Shown in pieces: positions 25,610 to 33,287 of a stretch of 64,000 nucleotides of DNA. Under the pieces are notes generated by a model. It had not been told where the DNA came from and did no database searches. It saw only the letters and a list, made by a program, of their open reading frames with translations. A program made the position numbers and the translations under genes. Source of the DNA: Bin55 sp009840545. GTDB lineage: Bacteria > Pseudomonadota > Gammaproteobacteria > Pseudomonadales > Azotimanducaceae. How positions within the stretch are numbered: the first letter of the stretch is position 1; every line of letters starts with the position of its first letter. The stretch spans positions 248,001 to 312,000 of the forward strand of contig OZ242357.1 of NCBI GenBank assembly GCA_965208815.1. Direction: 5' to 3'.

Positions 25610-27244
25610 TCACCTACTTAGTACCAGAACTAGCCCACAAATACCTACAGTCGAGGTTGCTGCGATAATGGGGATTCCCGCGTTTGCCTGAATTGCACCG
25701 CTCACGAGGATACCTGCAACCACGCAAAGCACGATGCCGACAAGCCGGCGAAGGATCGTGCTTCGTTTGTTCTTGAGTTCTGCACTCTCCATGACTAGCA
25801 GCTGCTTCTGATGGTGGCGAACAGCTTGATCGAGACGATTGATCTTGCGACGTGCAGTAACTAAGAGCTCAGGTAGAAGTGGCATCTCCAACAACATCTC
25901 GGGTGCGCGTTCGAGTGCTGCTTCAATCGTTGCTAGAAACCCATACTTCGATTTCATCCACTCTTCCATAAATGGTTTGGCGGTAGCCCATAAGTCTAGA
26001 TCTGGGTCAAGTTGGCGTCCCAGTCCTTCAATATTGAGAAGAGTCTTTTGAAGAAGCACAAGTTGAGGCTGCACCTCCATATGGAATTCTCTGGCTGTAG
26101 TGAACAGATCCAGCAGGAATTGTCCGAAGGAGATATCGGAAAGGGGTTTCTGAAATAAAGGCTCGCATAGCGTTGTTATGACTTCCTCGAAAGCCTCTGT
26201 GTCGGCTTCGTCGGGAATCCATCCGGATTCCACGTGCAGGCGAGCTATTTCGCCGAAGTCACGATTGAAGAAGGCAACAATGTTTCTTGCTATAAATGCT
26301 TGATCTTCAGGGGTTAGTTTGCCGATGATTGCACAGTCCACAGCAATATAGGACGGCTCGTTGGGGTTTGAAACATCCACGAAGATATTCCCTGGATGCA
26401 TGTCCGCATGGAAGAAGTTGTGGTTGAAGACCTGTGTGAAGAAAGTCTCGACACCTCTTCGAGCAAGCATTTTGAGGTTGGTTTCCTTTGCCTTGAGGGT
26501 GTCGATTGCAGAAATTGGTACTCCGGAAATTCTTTCCATCACAAGCACGTCTCGGGTCGTGAGTTTCCTATAGACTCTTGGGACGTACAGTAGGGGTGAA
26601 CCGGCAAAGTTCACACGCAGTTGTTGAGTGTTTTCTGCTTCGAGAACGAGGTCGAGTTCTCCCAATATTGTTCTCTCGTAGTCTTCAATAACTTCCACCA
26701 AATGAAGACGACGTGCAATGTGGGAGACGCGTTCGAGGAATCGAGATACACTCTTTAGAAGGTTTATGTCTCGGACGATGGAGTCTTCGACATCGGGTCG
26801 GATGACTTTGACAACGACCCTCGAACCGTCATGAAGGGTAGCGCCGTGCACTTGGGCCAACGAAGCAGAAGCAATTGGGTCGCTTTCAAATGTTTCAAAG
26901 AAACTCGACAGTTCGCTGCCGAGTTCAGACTCAATCCGCGCAATCGCCACTTTGGTGTCGAAAGGTGGAACGCGATCCTGGAGTTTGGCCAATTCGTCAG
27001 CAAACTCGGTGGGCAGAAGATCTCTTCTTGTTGAGAGAGCTTGACCAAACTTAACGTGTATCGGACCCAATCGAATGAGTGCTTCGCGAAGCCGAATGGC
27101 CGAAGATTTCTTGGGATTTGGCAAGTATGTTGCGGGAAGCAACCATCTAAGCCAATGTCGGGCAAGAAGATCGGCAAGTGTCGTGTCCAGCCGATATCGC
27201 GTTCCAATATAGAGAATGCGAAAGACGTGTCCGAGCGGAATCAC
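25610..27244 (-). CDS. ubiB: ubiquinone biosynthesis ATPase/kinase-like UbiB
   Basis: A 544-residue member of the atypical ADCK/COQ8 family needed for ubiquinone synthesis. It shows the family KxGQ motif (HVKFGQALSTRRDLLP, about 63-78), the Ala-rich loop ASASLAQVHGA, VVKVIRPD with the ATP-site lysine, NFFHADMHPGNIFV as catalytic loop, and a metal-binding Asp in AVDCAIIGKL (DCA where DFG is usual). Two hydrophobic helices at the C-terminus anchor it to the inner membrane. It overlaps ubiJ by four bases. Confidence 0.95.
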   Translation of the reverse strand: MIPLGHVFRILYIGTRYRLDTTLADLLARHWLRWLLPATYLPNPKKSSAIRLREALIRLGPIHVKFGQALSTRRDLLPTEFADELAKLQDRVPPFDTKVAIARIESELGSELSSFFETFESDPIASASLAQVHGATLHDGSRVVVKVIRPDVEDSIVRDINLLKSVSRFLERVSHIARRLHLVEVIEDYERTILGELDLVLEAENTQQLRVNFAGSPLLYVPRVYRKLTTRDVLVMERISGVPISAIDTLKAKETNLKMLARRGVETFFTQVFNHNFFHADMHPGNIFVDVSNPNEPSYIAVDCAIIGKLTPEDQAFIARNIVAFFNRDFGEIARLHVESGWIPDEADTEAFEEVITTLCEPLFQKPLSDISFGQFLLDLFTTAREFHMEVQPQLVLLQKTLLNIEGLGRQLDPDLDLWATAKPFMEEWMKSKYGFLATIEAALERAPEMLLEMPLLPELLVTARRKINRLDQAVRHHQKQLLVMESAELKNKRSTILRRLVGIVLCVVAGILVSGAIQANAGIPIIAATSTVGICGLVLVLSR

Positions 27245-27774
27245 CGTTCTTCGAGCGCTTTTATTCTGTCCTCAAGTTGATTGACCACGGTTCGCAGTTC
27301 CGCTAGTTGGGCAGCCAACTCGGAGACTTGGTCGTGATCGGACCTCTTGGTCGTAAACTCGCTTGCAAGCCCCTCTAATGCAGACCGCGCTGTTGCAACT
27401 CCGTACTCGGCTGTCGCCTTTGCTCGCTCGGCAACTTCGAGAGACTCCATGCTCGGCTTGAATATCTTGTGTACCGATGAAAGGAGCGCTTCGTCTCCCT
27501 CCACAGTCACGCCGGTATTTTGATTGCTGAGCAGCAGCTTGCTGACATCGATCACGCTGCCTCTCAACGTCAAGTCGGGCTGGGCATCCGTCCGTTGCGA
27601 CACTCGGGCTCGTCCATCTTCGAACAAAATGGACATCCGGGTATCGTCGGCGCACAATTCGACAACTTTACCGGTTAGATTTGAGACGATTTCTCGAGCT
27701 TGCGGATCGATGGCAATTCTGGCTCGAATGGCGGCTTCGAGTGCGCTCGCTGTTGTAGATTGAACAATGTTCAT
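27241..27774 (-). CDS. ubiJ: ubiquinone biosynthesis accessory factor UbiJ
   Basis: A 177-residue protein with an SCP2 lipid-binding domain (about 20-115: VVELCADDTRMSILFEDGRA, DLTLRGSVIDVSKLL) and a C-terminal coiled coil (LAELRTVVNQLEDRIKALEE). UbiJ scaffolds the soluble Ubi complex and binds isoprenoid intermediates. It overlaps ubiB and ubiE by four bases each, forming ubiE-ubiJ-ubiB. Confidence 0.92.
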   Translation of the reverse strand: MNIVQSTTASALEAAIRARIAIDPQAREIVSNLTGKVVELCADDTRMSILFEDGRARVSQRTDAQPDLTLRGSVIDVSKLLLSNQNTGVTVEGDEALLSSVHKIFKPSMESLEVAERAKATAEYGVATARSALEGLASEFTTKRSDHDQVSELAAQLAELRTVVNQLEDRIKALEER

Positions 27775-28484
27775 CGGATTCCTTGATGAATTGCGACGAT
27801 TCCTCCAAGGAGGTTCTCAAATTTTAGGTCTTTGAAGCCTGCAACTTCCAAAAGTGACAACATGGCTTCTTGTGAGGGATGCTGGTCGATTGATTTGACG
27901 AGATACTCATACGGTTGTGCGTTGCCAACCACGAACAGACCCGTGATCGGCCAAATTCTTCGATAGACCCGAAACATTGCATTCAGTCTTCGAGACTTCG
28001 GGGTAGAGAATTCCAATATCGCTAATCGCCCACCTGGTTTGAGCACGCGATGGCATTCGAGTAGAGCTGTTTCCTTTCGTGCGATATTCCGAATGCCAAA
28101 CGCAATCGTTACCGCATTGAAACTGTCGTCCGGCAGAGGAATAGCTTCAGCGTTGCCCAAGACAAATGCAACGTCGGCTCGACCTTCATCGATTAGCCGA
28201 TCTCTTCCTAGGCGCAACATGGACTCATTGATGTCGAGCATGGTTACGCTGCCGGACGGCTCGACAATACTCGCGATCAATCGAGAGATGTCTCCAGTTC
28301 CTCCCGCAATGTCTAGGACATGGTGACCAGGTCGAAGTCCGATCGAGTCGCAAAAAACTCTTTTCATTACTCGATGCGTTCCCAAGGACATTAGGTCGTT
28401 CATGAGATCGTATCGATGAGCCACTGCATCAAAGACTTCGGAGACGAGACGTGAGTCATCGTTGTCGACAGTCTGTTTGTTCAT
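27771..28484 (-). CDS. ubiE: ubiquinone/menaquinone C-methyltransferase UbiE
   Basis: A 237-residue SAM-dependent methyltransferase for the ring C-methylation of ubiquinone. It shows FDAVAHRYDLMNDLMSLGTH, SAM motif I VLDIAGGTGDISR, NAEAIPLPDDSFNAVTIAFG and RVLKPGGRLAILEFS. I chose ATG 28484 over a TTG at 28529 because it matches family length. Confidence 0.96.
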   Translation of the reverse strand: MNKQTVDNDDSRLVSEVFDAVAHRYDLMNDLMSLGTHRVMKRVFCDSIGLRPGHHVLDIAGGTGDISRLIASIVEPSGSVTMLDINESMLRLGRDRLIDEGRADVAFVLGNAEAIPLPDDSFNAVTIAFGIRNIARKETALLECHRVLKPGGRLAILEFSTPKSRRLNAMFRVYRRIWPITGLFVVGNAQPYEYLVKSIDQHPSQEAMLSLLEVAGFKDLKFENLLGGIVAIHQGIR

Positions 28485-28510
28485 CGAGCTTGAACGCGGG
28501 CTAGGCAAAG

Positions 28511-28894
28511 CTATTCCTTGGGATTCCAATGGCCCAGGGGAATCTGTGGCAATCGGGACGCATTTGCTTGTTCAAGATCTCGCAAGTATTGCGCCCAGTA
28601 TTCCTCCTGTCTATCGATTAGTTCCCTGAGGTATCCCCATGAATAAATTCCAGTGTCGTGTCCATCGTCGAACTCTATGCGAATGGCGTAGTTTCCGATT
28701 GGATCAACGGACTGAATCTTGACCTGCTTCTTGCCGGTCTGAAGTACACGTTGGTTTTCGGAATGGCCGCGGACTTCCGCTGATGGCGAAAAAACCCGAA
28801 GTAGTTCGGCACTCAGAACTGCATTCTGTCCATCGCTGTATTGCAGTTCTAGGGTCCGGGTCTTCTGGTGATATCTAATGCTTGCGGGTTGCAT
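28511..28894 (-). CDS. DUF971 (GBBH-like N-terminal) protein
   Basis: A 127-residue protein of the DUF971 family, related to the N-terminal domain of gamma-butyrobetaine hydroxylase: LELQYSDGQN, AELLRVFSPSAEVRGH, VDPIGNYAIRIEFDDGHDTGIYSW split across the centre. The domain may bind zinc in relatives; its function alone is unknown. Its place between hslU and ubiE is conserved in many gammaproteobacteria, with short spacings (17 and 26 nt) here. Confidence 0.88.
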   Translation of the reverse strand: MQPASIRYHQKTRTLELQYSDGQNAVLSAELLRVFSPSAEVRGHSENQRVLQTGKKQVKIQSVDPIGNYAIRIEFDDGHDTGIYSWGYLRELIDRQEEYWAQYLRDLEQANASRLPQIPLGHWNPKE

Positions 28895-28911
28895 GCTGTG
28901 GAGCTACAGGG

Positions 28912-30243
28912 TCAAAGAATGTAGCGCGCAAGATCCTGATTCTTGACTAGGTCTTGAAGTTGCTTGTCGACATACTCCGCATCCACGTTTAAGACTTCAT
29001 GGGTGTCTCCACCACCAAACGAGATTTCGTCCATCAGCTTCTCGAGAATGGTGTGCAAGCGCCTCGCTCCGATGTTCTCTGTGTTTTCGTTGACTTCGCA
29101 TGCAAGTTCGGCTATTCGTGAAATACCGTCTTCTGTGAATGAGAGATCAACACCATCCACAGCAAGAAGCTCTCGATACTGTTCGGTAAGTGAGGTATCG
29201 GGCTCAACCAGTATTCGCTTGAATTCGTCAGCAGTCAATGCACTAAGTTCTACACGAATTGGTAGGCGACCCTGAAGTTCGGGAATGAGGTCCGAAGGTT
29301 TGGACAAGTGGAAGGCTCCAGATGCAATAAACAAGATGTGGTCGGTCTTCACCATACCGTAGCGAGTCGATACCGTACATCCTTCAATGAGCGGAAGGAG
29401 ATCTCTTTGGACTCCTTCGCGTGACACGTCGGCTCCCAATTCGCTACGCTTGGCCACTTTATCGATTTCGTCCAAAAAGACGATTCCTGACTGTTCTACC
29501 GACGAGACTGCGGAAGATTTCGTTTCCTCGTCATTGACAAGTTTCGAAGCTTCTTCGTCCCGTAGCCGCCGACGTGCATCTCCCACTCTGAGTTTCGTTC
29601 GCTTGGATTTTGATTCTCCAATGGAACTAAACATGTCACGAAGGTTTTGCGCCATGTCCTCCAATCCCGGAGGTGTCAAGAACTCGACCCCTATGTTTGG
29701 CTCCATCCCGGTCACTTCCACTTCGATTTCGCGGTCATCCAGCTTTCCTTCCCGCAAGTACTTTCGCATTACCTGTCTACTATTCGCTGATTCATACTCC
29801 ACAGGGGAAGATCCGGAACGGTCGTGCATGCCTTTACTCAAAGCATTAAGAATTCGATCCTCTGCGGTGTCTTCTGCTCGAGCACGTACCCGTTCTAGTG
29901 CTTCTTCGCGCAGCATCTTGTAGGCCGAGTCCGTGAGATCTCGGACAATGCTCTCGACATCGCGTCCCACATAGCCGACTTCTGTAAATTTCGTGGCCTC
30001 AACTTTGATAAATGGGGCTCGGGCCAATTTTGCCAACCGACGCGCAATTTCCGTCTTTCCGACTCCTGTTGGTCCAATCATCAAGATGTTCTTGGGTGTC
30101 ACTTCATCGCGTATCTTGTCGTCGAGCTGCATCCTACGCCACCTGTTTCGAACAGCTATGGCTACTGCGCGTTTTGCCTGATCCTGACCAACAATGTGCT
30201 TGTCGAGTTCGTGCACTATTTCTCGAGGTGTCATGATGCTCAT
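28912..30243 (-). CDS. hslU: HslUV protease ATPase subunit HslU
   Basis: A 443-residue AAA+ unfoldase that feeds substrates to HslV. Walker A is IGPTGVGKTEIARRLA (about 53-68), Walker B is IVFLDEIDKVAKR, the pore loop motif is GYVGRD, and the C-terminal AARYIL-type tail here is LARYIL, which docks in HslV. It overlaps hslV by four bases. An alternative ATG lies three codons in. Confidence 0.97.
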   Translation of the reverse strand: MSIMTPREIVHELDKHIVGQDQAKRAVAIAVRNRWRRMQLDDKIRDEVTPKNILMIGPTGVGKTEIARRLAKLARAPFIKVEATKFTEVGYVGRDVESIVRDLTDSAYKMLREEALERVRARAEDTAEDRILNALSKGMHDRSGSSPVEYESANSRQVMRKYLREGKLDDREIEVEVTGMEPNIGVEFLTPPGLEDMAQNLRDMFSSIGESKSKRTKLRVGDARRRLRDEEASKLVNDEETKSSAVSSVEQSGIVFLDEIDKVAKRSELGADVSREGVQRDLLPLIEGCTVSTRYGMVKTDHILFIASGAFHLSKPSDLIPELQGRLPIRVELSALTADEFKRILVEPDTSLTEQYRELLAVDGVDLSFTEDGISRIAELACEVNENTENIGARRLHTILEKLMDEISFGGGDTHEVLNVDAEYVDKQLQDLVKNQDLARYIL

Positions 30244-30797
30244 GAACCCAATACCTCAACGACTCGGTTCTCATTTGTATAAATGCAGATTTCCGATGCA
30301 ATTTGCAAGGCTTCGTTGACGATTTCTTCAGCTGACAGTTCGGTCTTGCTCATAAGGGCTTTAGCTGCCGCTTGCGCATACGGTCCGCCGGAACCAATTG
30401 CAATCAGCTCGTCGTCGGGCTCTACGACGTCTCCATTGCCGCTAACGAGAAGGGATGTCGTACTATCGGCGACAACCAACAACGCTTCCAGTCTACGCAG
30501 GATTCGATCGGACCGCCATAGCTTTGCCAGTTCTACTGCCGCACGCGCTAGATTGCCTTGATACTTGTCGAGCATCTCCTCAAAGCGTTCAAACAAAGTG
30601 AATGCGTCAGCTGTGCCGCCCGCAAAACCTGCCAGTACTTTTTCGTCGTGCAATCGACGAACTTTGAGCGCTGAGTTCTTGAGAATTGTGTTGCCGAGTG
30701 ACACTTGGCCATCCCCACCCAGTGCGACCACTCCATTCCTACGCACGCAGACAACCGTAGTGCTACGAATTCGCAACTTTGAGTCTCGTTGTTTCAA
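30240..30797 (-). CDS. hslV: HslUV protease proteolytic subunit HslV
   Basis: A 185-residue proteasome-beta-like threonine protease. The catalytic Thr is Thr13 in RSTTVVCVRR, preceded by a 12-residue extension that must be removed; E. coli loses only Met. No ATG exists nearer the Thr, and the start is TTG at 30797 (a second TTG lies at codon 8). It shows GGDGQVSLG and GSGGPYAQAAAKAL. Upstream is the SPOR gene, downstream hslU. Confidence 0.95.
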   Translation of the reverse strand: MKQRDSKLRIRSTTVVCVRRNGVVALGGDGQVSLGNTILKNSALKVRRLHDEKVLAGFAGGTADAFTLFERFEEMLDKYQGNLARAAVELAKLWRSDRILRRLEALLVVADSTTSLLVSGNGDVVEPDDELIAIGSGGPYAQAAAKALMSKTELSAEEIVNEALQIASEICIYTNENRVVEVLGS

Positions 30798-30816
30798 ATC
30801 GTCAATTCGACCGTTG

Positions 30817-31455
30817 TCAAGGCGAATTCTCGGTGAGTGGGACTAGGAAAGCGGAGACGTTGCGCTGCCGCAGACGAGCTACGTCTTCGTTACTTGCCTG
30901 ACGCGTCTCGTACGGTCCAACAATCACGCGAAATCGCGCCAACGCGTTTTCATCGGGATGCTCGGTAGTGAAAGCATCGTAGCCTTCGAGCAATAGAGAA
31001 GCACGAAATGCTTCCGCATGTCGACGCTCGCTAAACGCACCTGCCTGCAGTACGTAGCCGGTGACGCTAGGATCTTCTTGTAAGTCTTGCTCATTGTCCT
31101 CGTTCCCAAGAAATATGGAAACTTCGTTCTCGCTGCCCAAGGATTCGCCTGAGTTCGGATCGGATTCAGCCGGAGTGTTCAAATTACCTCCAACCGAATC
31201 GTTTCTGTTGGAGCCGACGCGATCGGGATTGGTGTTCTCGAGCCGATCAGGAAATTCGAACCGTGTATTGGGAAAAACTTTCTCTATATCTGGAAACGTC
31301 TTTAGAAAGTCTTCGTCAATCTTGAGATGCCTGGTGCCTAACGAGGCGATCAGTACCGAAATCACAAGTCCAAACGTCAGCCCCATGAGAAAAGAGGGCG
31401 TGCTGACTTGAGACAGGATGCCAGTTTTCTTCTTTTTTCGGGTTCTCGGAGGCAC
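30817..31455 (-). CDS. SPOR-domain cell-division protein, FtsN-like
   Basis: A 212-residue protein with a short basic cytosolic tail (RTRKKKKTG), one membrane helix (about 22-41), an acidic disordered linker and a C-terminal SPOR domain (about 135-210: YVLQAGAFSERRHAEAFRASL, ARFRVIVGPYETRQ). SPOR domains bind denuded glycan strands at the septum. Placement before hslVU is typical of ftsN-like genes; placement after aroB would also fit a DamX-type protein, so the exact name is left open. Confidence 0.85.
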   Translation of the reverse strand: MPPRTRKKKKTGILSQVSTPSFLMGLTFGLVISVLIASLGTRHLKIDEDFLKTFPDIEKVFPNTRFEFPDRLENTNPDRVGSNRNDSVGGNLNTPAESDPNSGESLGSENEVSIFLGNEDNEQDLQEDPSVTGYVLQAGAFSERRHAEAFRASLLLEGYDAFTTEHPDENALARFRVIVGPYETRQASNEDVARLRQRNVSAFLVPLTENSP

Positions 31456-31519
31456 GTTCGCTAGGTCGATGTGATTCGAATGTCAATGCTTACATATTAT
31501 TGATAAGGTGAGCGGACCT

Positions 31520-32629
31520 TCAATGCGAAGTGCGGTTTTCTAAGGTCTTCTGAACGTCTACGGGTTCAATCTCTGTCTCGACACTGACCGAACCGATATC
31601 TCGAACAAGAATGTGCCGCTGTTGTTTTCCAACTGTTTTCTTGTCACGCTTCATGGCTGAGAAGACTCTCTCTATCGATGCCTTTTTGGGCAGTCTTGTA
31701 GGTAGCTCTAAATTTTGCAACAGGTGTTCGATTCGACGTGCTACGCTCGTGGACAAAAGGCCCATACGTACTGAAAGGTCTGCTGCCAATACCATACCTA
31801 TCGCCACAGCCTCCCCATGAAGCAACGAACCGTACCCTTCTGCATTCTCGATGCCATGTCCAAATGTGTGCCCGTAGTTCAAGATTAGCCTCAGATTGGA
31901 CTCCTTCTCGTCGGACTCCACGATCTGACTCTTTAATTCGCATGACCGTCGTACCGCATGTGCCAATGTGGTCTGGTTTCGATTGAGAAGGCGATCTACG
32001 TTTTGTTCCATCCAGATGAAGAACTCCGCATCCCGAATAATCCCGTATTTGACGACTTCCGCTAGTCCCTCAATGTACACACGTTGTGGAAGGCTACTTA
32101 AGGTCTGAGTGTCGATTACAACCAGCTTAGGTTGGTAGAAGGCTCCTATCAAGTTCTTTCCGCGCTCATGATTGACTGCAGTCTTGCCTCCAATGGAAGA
32201 ATCGACCTGCGCAAGTAACGTTGTCGGTACCTGAACTAGCCCAATACCTCGTTGATAGGTCGCCGCCACGAATCCTGCAACATCACCAATGACTCCGCCC
32301 CCCAATGCAATTAGGGTTGAACTTCGATCGTGCTCCATAGCTATTAAACTGTCCATTATGTTTGTGAACGAGTCCAAAGTCTTGTACTGCTCGCCGTCGC
32401 CGATATGAACAAAGTCCGGTTCGACAGGAAGCATGCGGCGCAACTGGGCAGCATAGAGATCGTGCACCGTTTCGTTCGTTACAACGACAATTCTGGTTGC
32501 ACCAGACAGTGAACTCCATACTTCTGCCTCGGACAAGGTACCGGATCCAATGCAAACGGTACATGTTCGGCTATCAGAAAACGACAGCTGTAGTCGCGAA
32601 CTCGTCACGAGCTTATTTTTCGATACCAT
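31520..32629 (-). CDS. aroB: 3-dehydroquinate synthase
   Basis: A 369-residue shikimate-pathway enzyme converting DAHP to 3-dehydroquinate with NAD+ and a divalent metal. It shows ALGGGVIGDVAGFVAATYQRG, PTTLLAQVDSSIGGKTAVNH, the metal ligands in NYGHTFGHGIE and the active site LLHGEAVAIGM. Its start lies 25 nt inside the aroK 3' end, the usual aroK-aroB pair. Confidence 0.97.
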   Translation of the reverse strand: MVSKNKLVTSSRLQLSFSDSRTCTVCIGSGTLSEAEVWSSLSGATRIVVVTNETVHDLYAAQLRRMLPVEPDFVHIGDGEQYKTLDSFTNIMDSLIAMEHDRSSTLIALGGGVIGDVAGFVAATYQRGIGLVQVPTTLLAQVDSSIGGKTAVNHERGKNLIGAFYQPKLVVIDTQTLSSLPQRVYIEGLAEVVKYGIIRDAEFFIWMEQNVDRLLNRNQTTLAHAVRRSCELKSQIVESDEKESNLRLILNYGHTFGHGIENAEGYGSLLHGEAVAIGMVLAADLSVRMGLLSTSVARRIEHLLQNLELPTRLPKKASIERVFSAMKRDKKTVGKQQRHILVRDIGSVSVETEIEPVDVQKTLENRTSH

Positions 32630-33159
32630 GCAACAATGTCGCGGGCGAGTGTTCTCTTATCTTCGCCAAACGTCTTGAATGAAATGTCGGAAACGCTCTC
32701 GTACAGAGGACGGCGCACACGTTCCATTTCGAGGAAAGTTTGCTCAATGGAATCACCTTGTTGTATCAGTGGTCGGGTCTGTACGTTTCCTGCGCGGCGA
32801 GCGAGTTCCTCTGTGCTTGAAGTTAGGCATGCTACCCAACCTCGACTACGAAGAAGTGCGCGATTTTCCTCTCGCAACACAACACCGCCGCCAGTCGCGA
32901 GCACGATTCGACTACGTCGGGTAATTTCCTTGAGAATGTCGGATTCCCGATCGCGGAACTTGCTTTCGCCTTCGAGTTCAAATATCCAGGAGACTTGGAC
33001 ACCCGTGCGCTCCTCAATCTCCGCGTCGCTATCGACAAAGTCGTAGTCGAGCATGTCTGCAATAATTCTGCCAATAGTAGTCTTTCCCGTAGCGGACAAG
33101 CCAACGAGAAATAGGTTATTGCGGCGATTTCTAGTGTCCAACTGCTTGTTGTCTGTCAA
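32605..33159 (-). CDS. aroK: shikimate kinase
   Basis: A 184-residue kinase that phosphorylates shikimate with ATP. The P-loop is GLSATGKTT (20-28), followed by DSDAEIEERTG (shikimate-binding Asp), KFRDRES and LATGGGVV. The start is TTG at 33159. It heads the leftward aroK-aroB-SPOR-hslVU-DUF971-ubiEJB series and is divergent from mrcA. Confidence 0.95.
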   Translation of the reverse strand: MTDNKQLDTRNRRNNLFLVGLSATGKTTIGRIIADMLDYDFVDSDAEIEERTGVQVSWIFELEGESKFRDRESDILKEITRRSRIVLATGGGVVLREENRALLRSRGWVACLTSSTEELARRAGNVQTRPLIQQGDSIEQTFLEMERVRRPLYESVSDISFKTFGEDKRTLARDIVAWYRKISS

Positions 33160-33287
33160 ACTTCGCGATCTACTTCAGTATTTTCCCCCATTCAGAGATC
33201 CTAGTGTCTTGCTGCGGCTTGCGGCTAGCGATACACGTGCCGGCGTAAATGATCGCATCACTACGCATTCATTCAAGGTGATCGACC

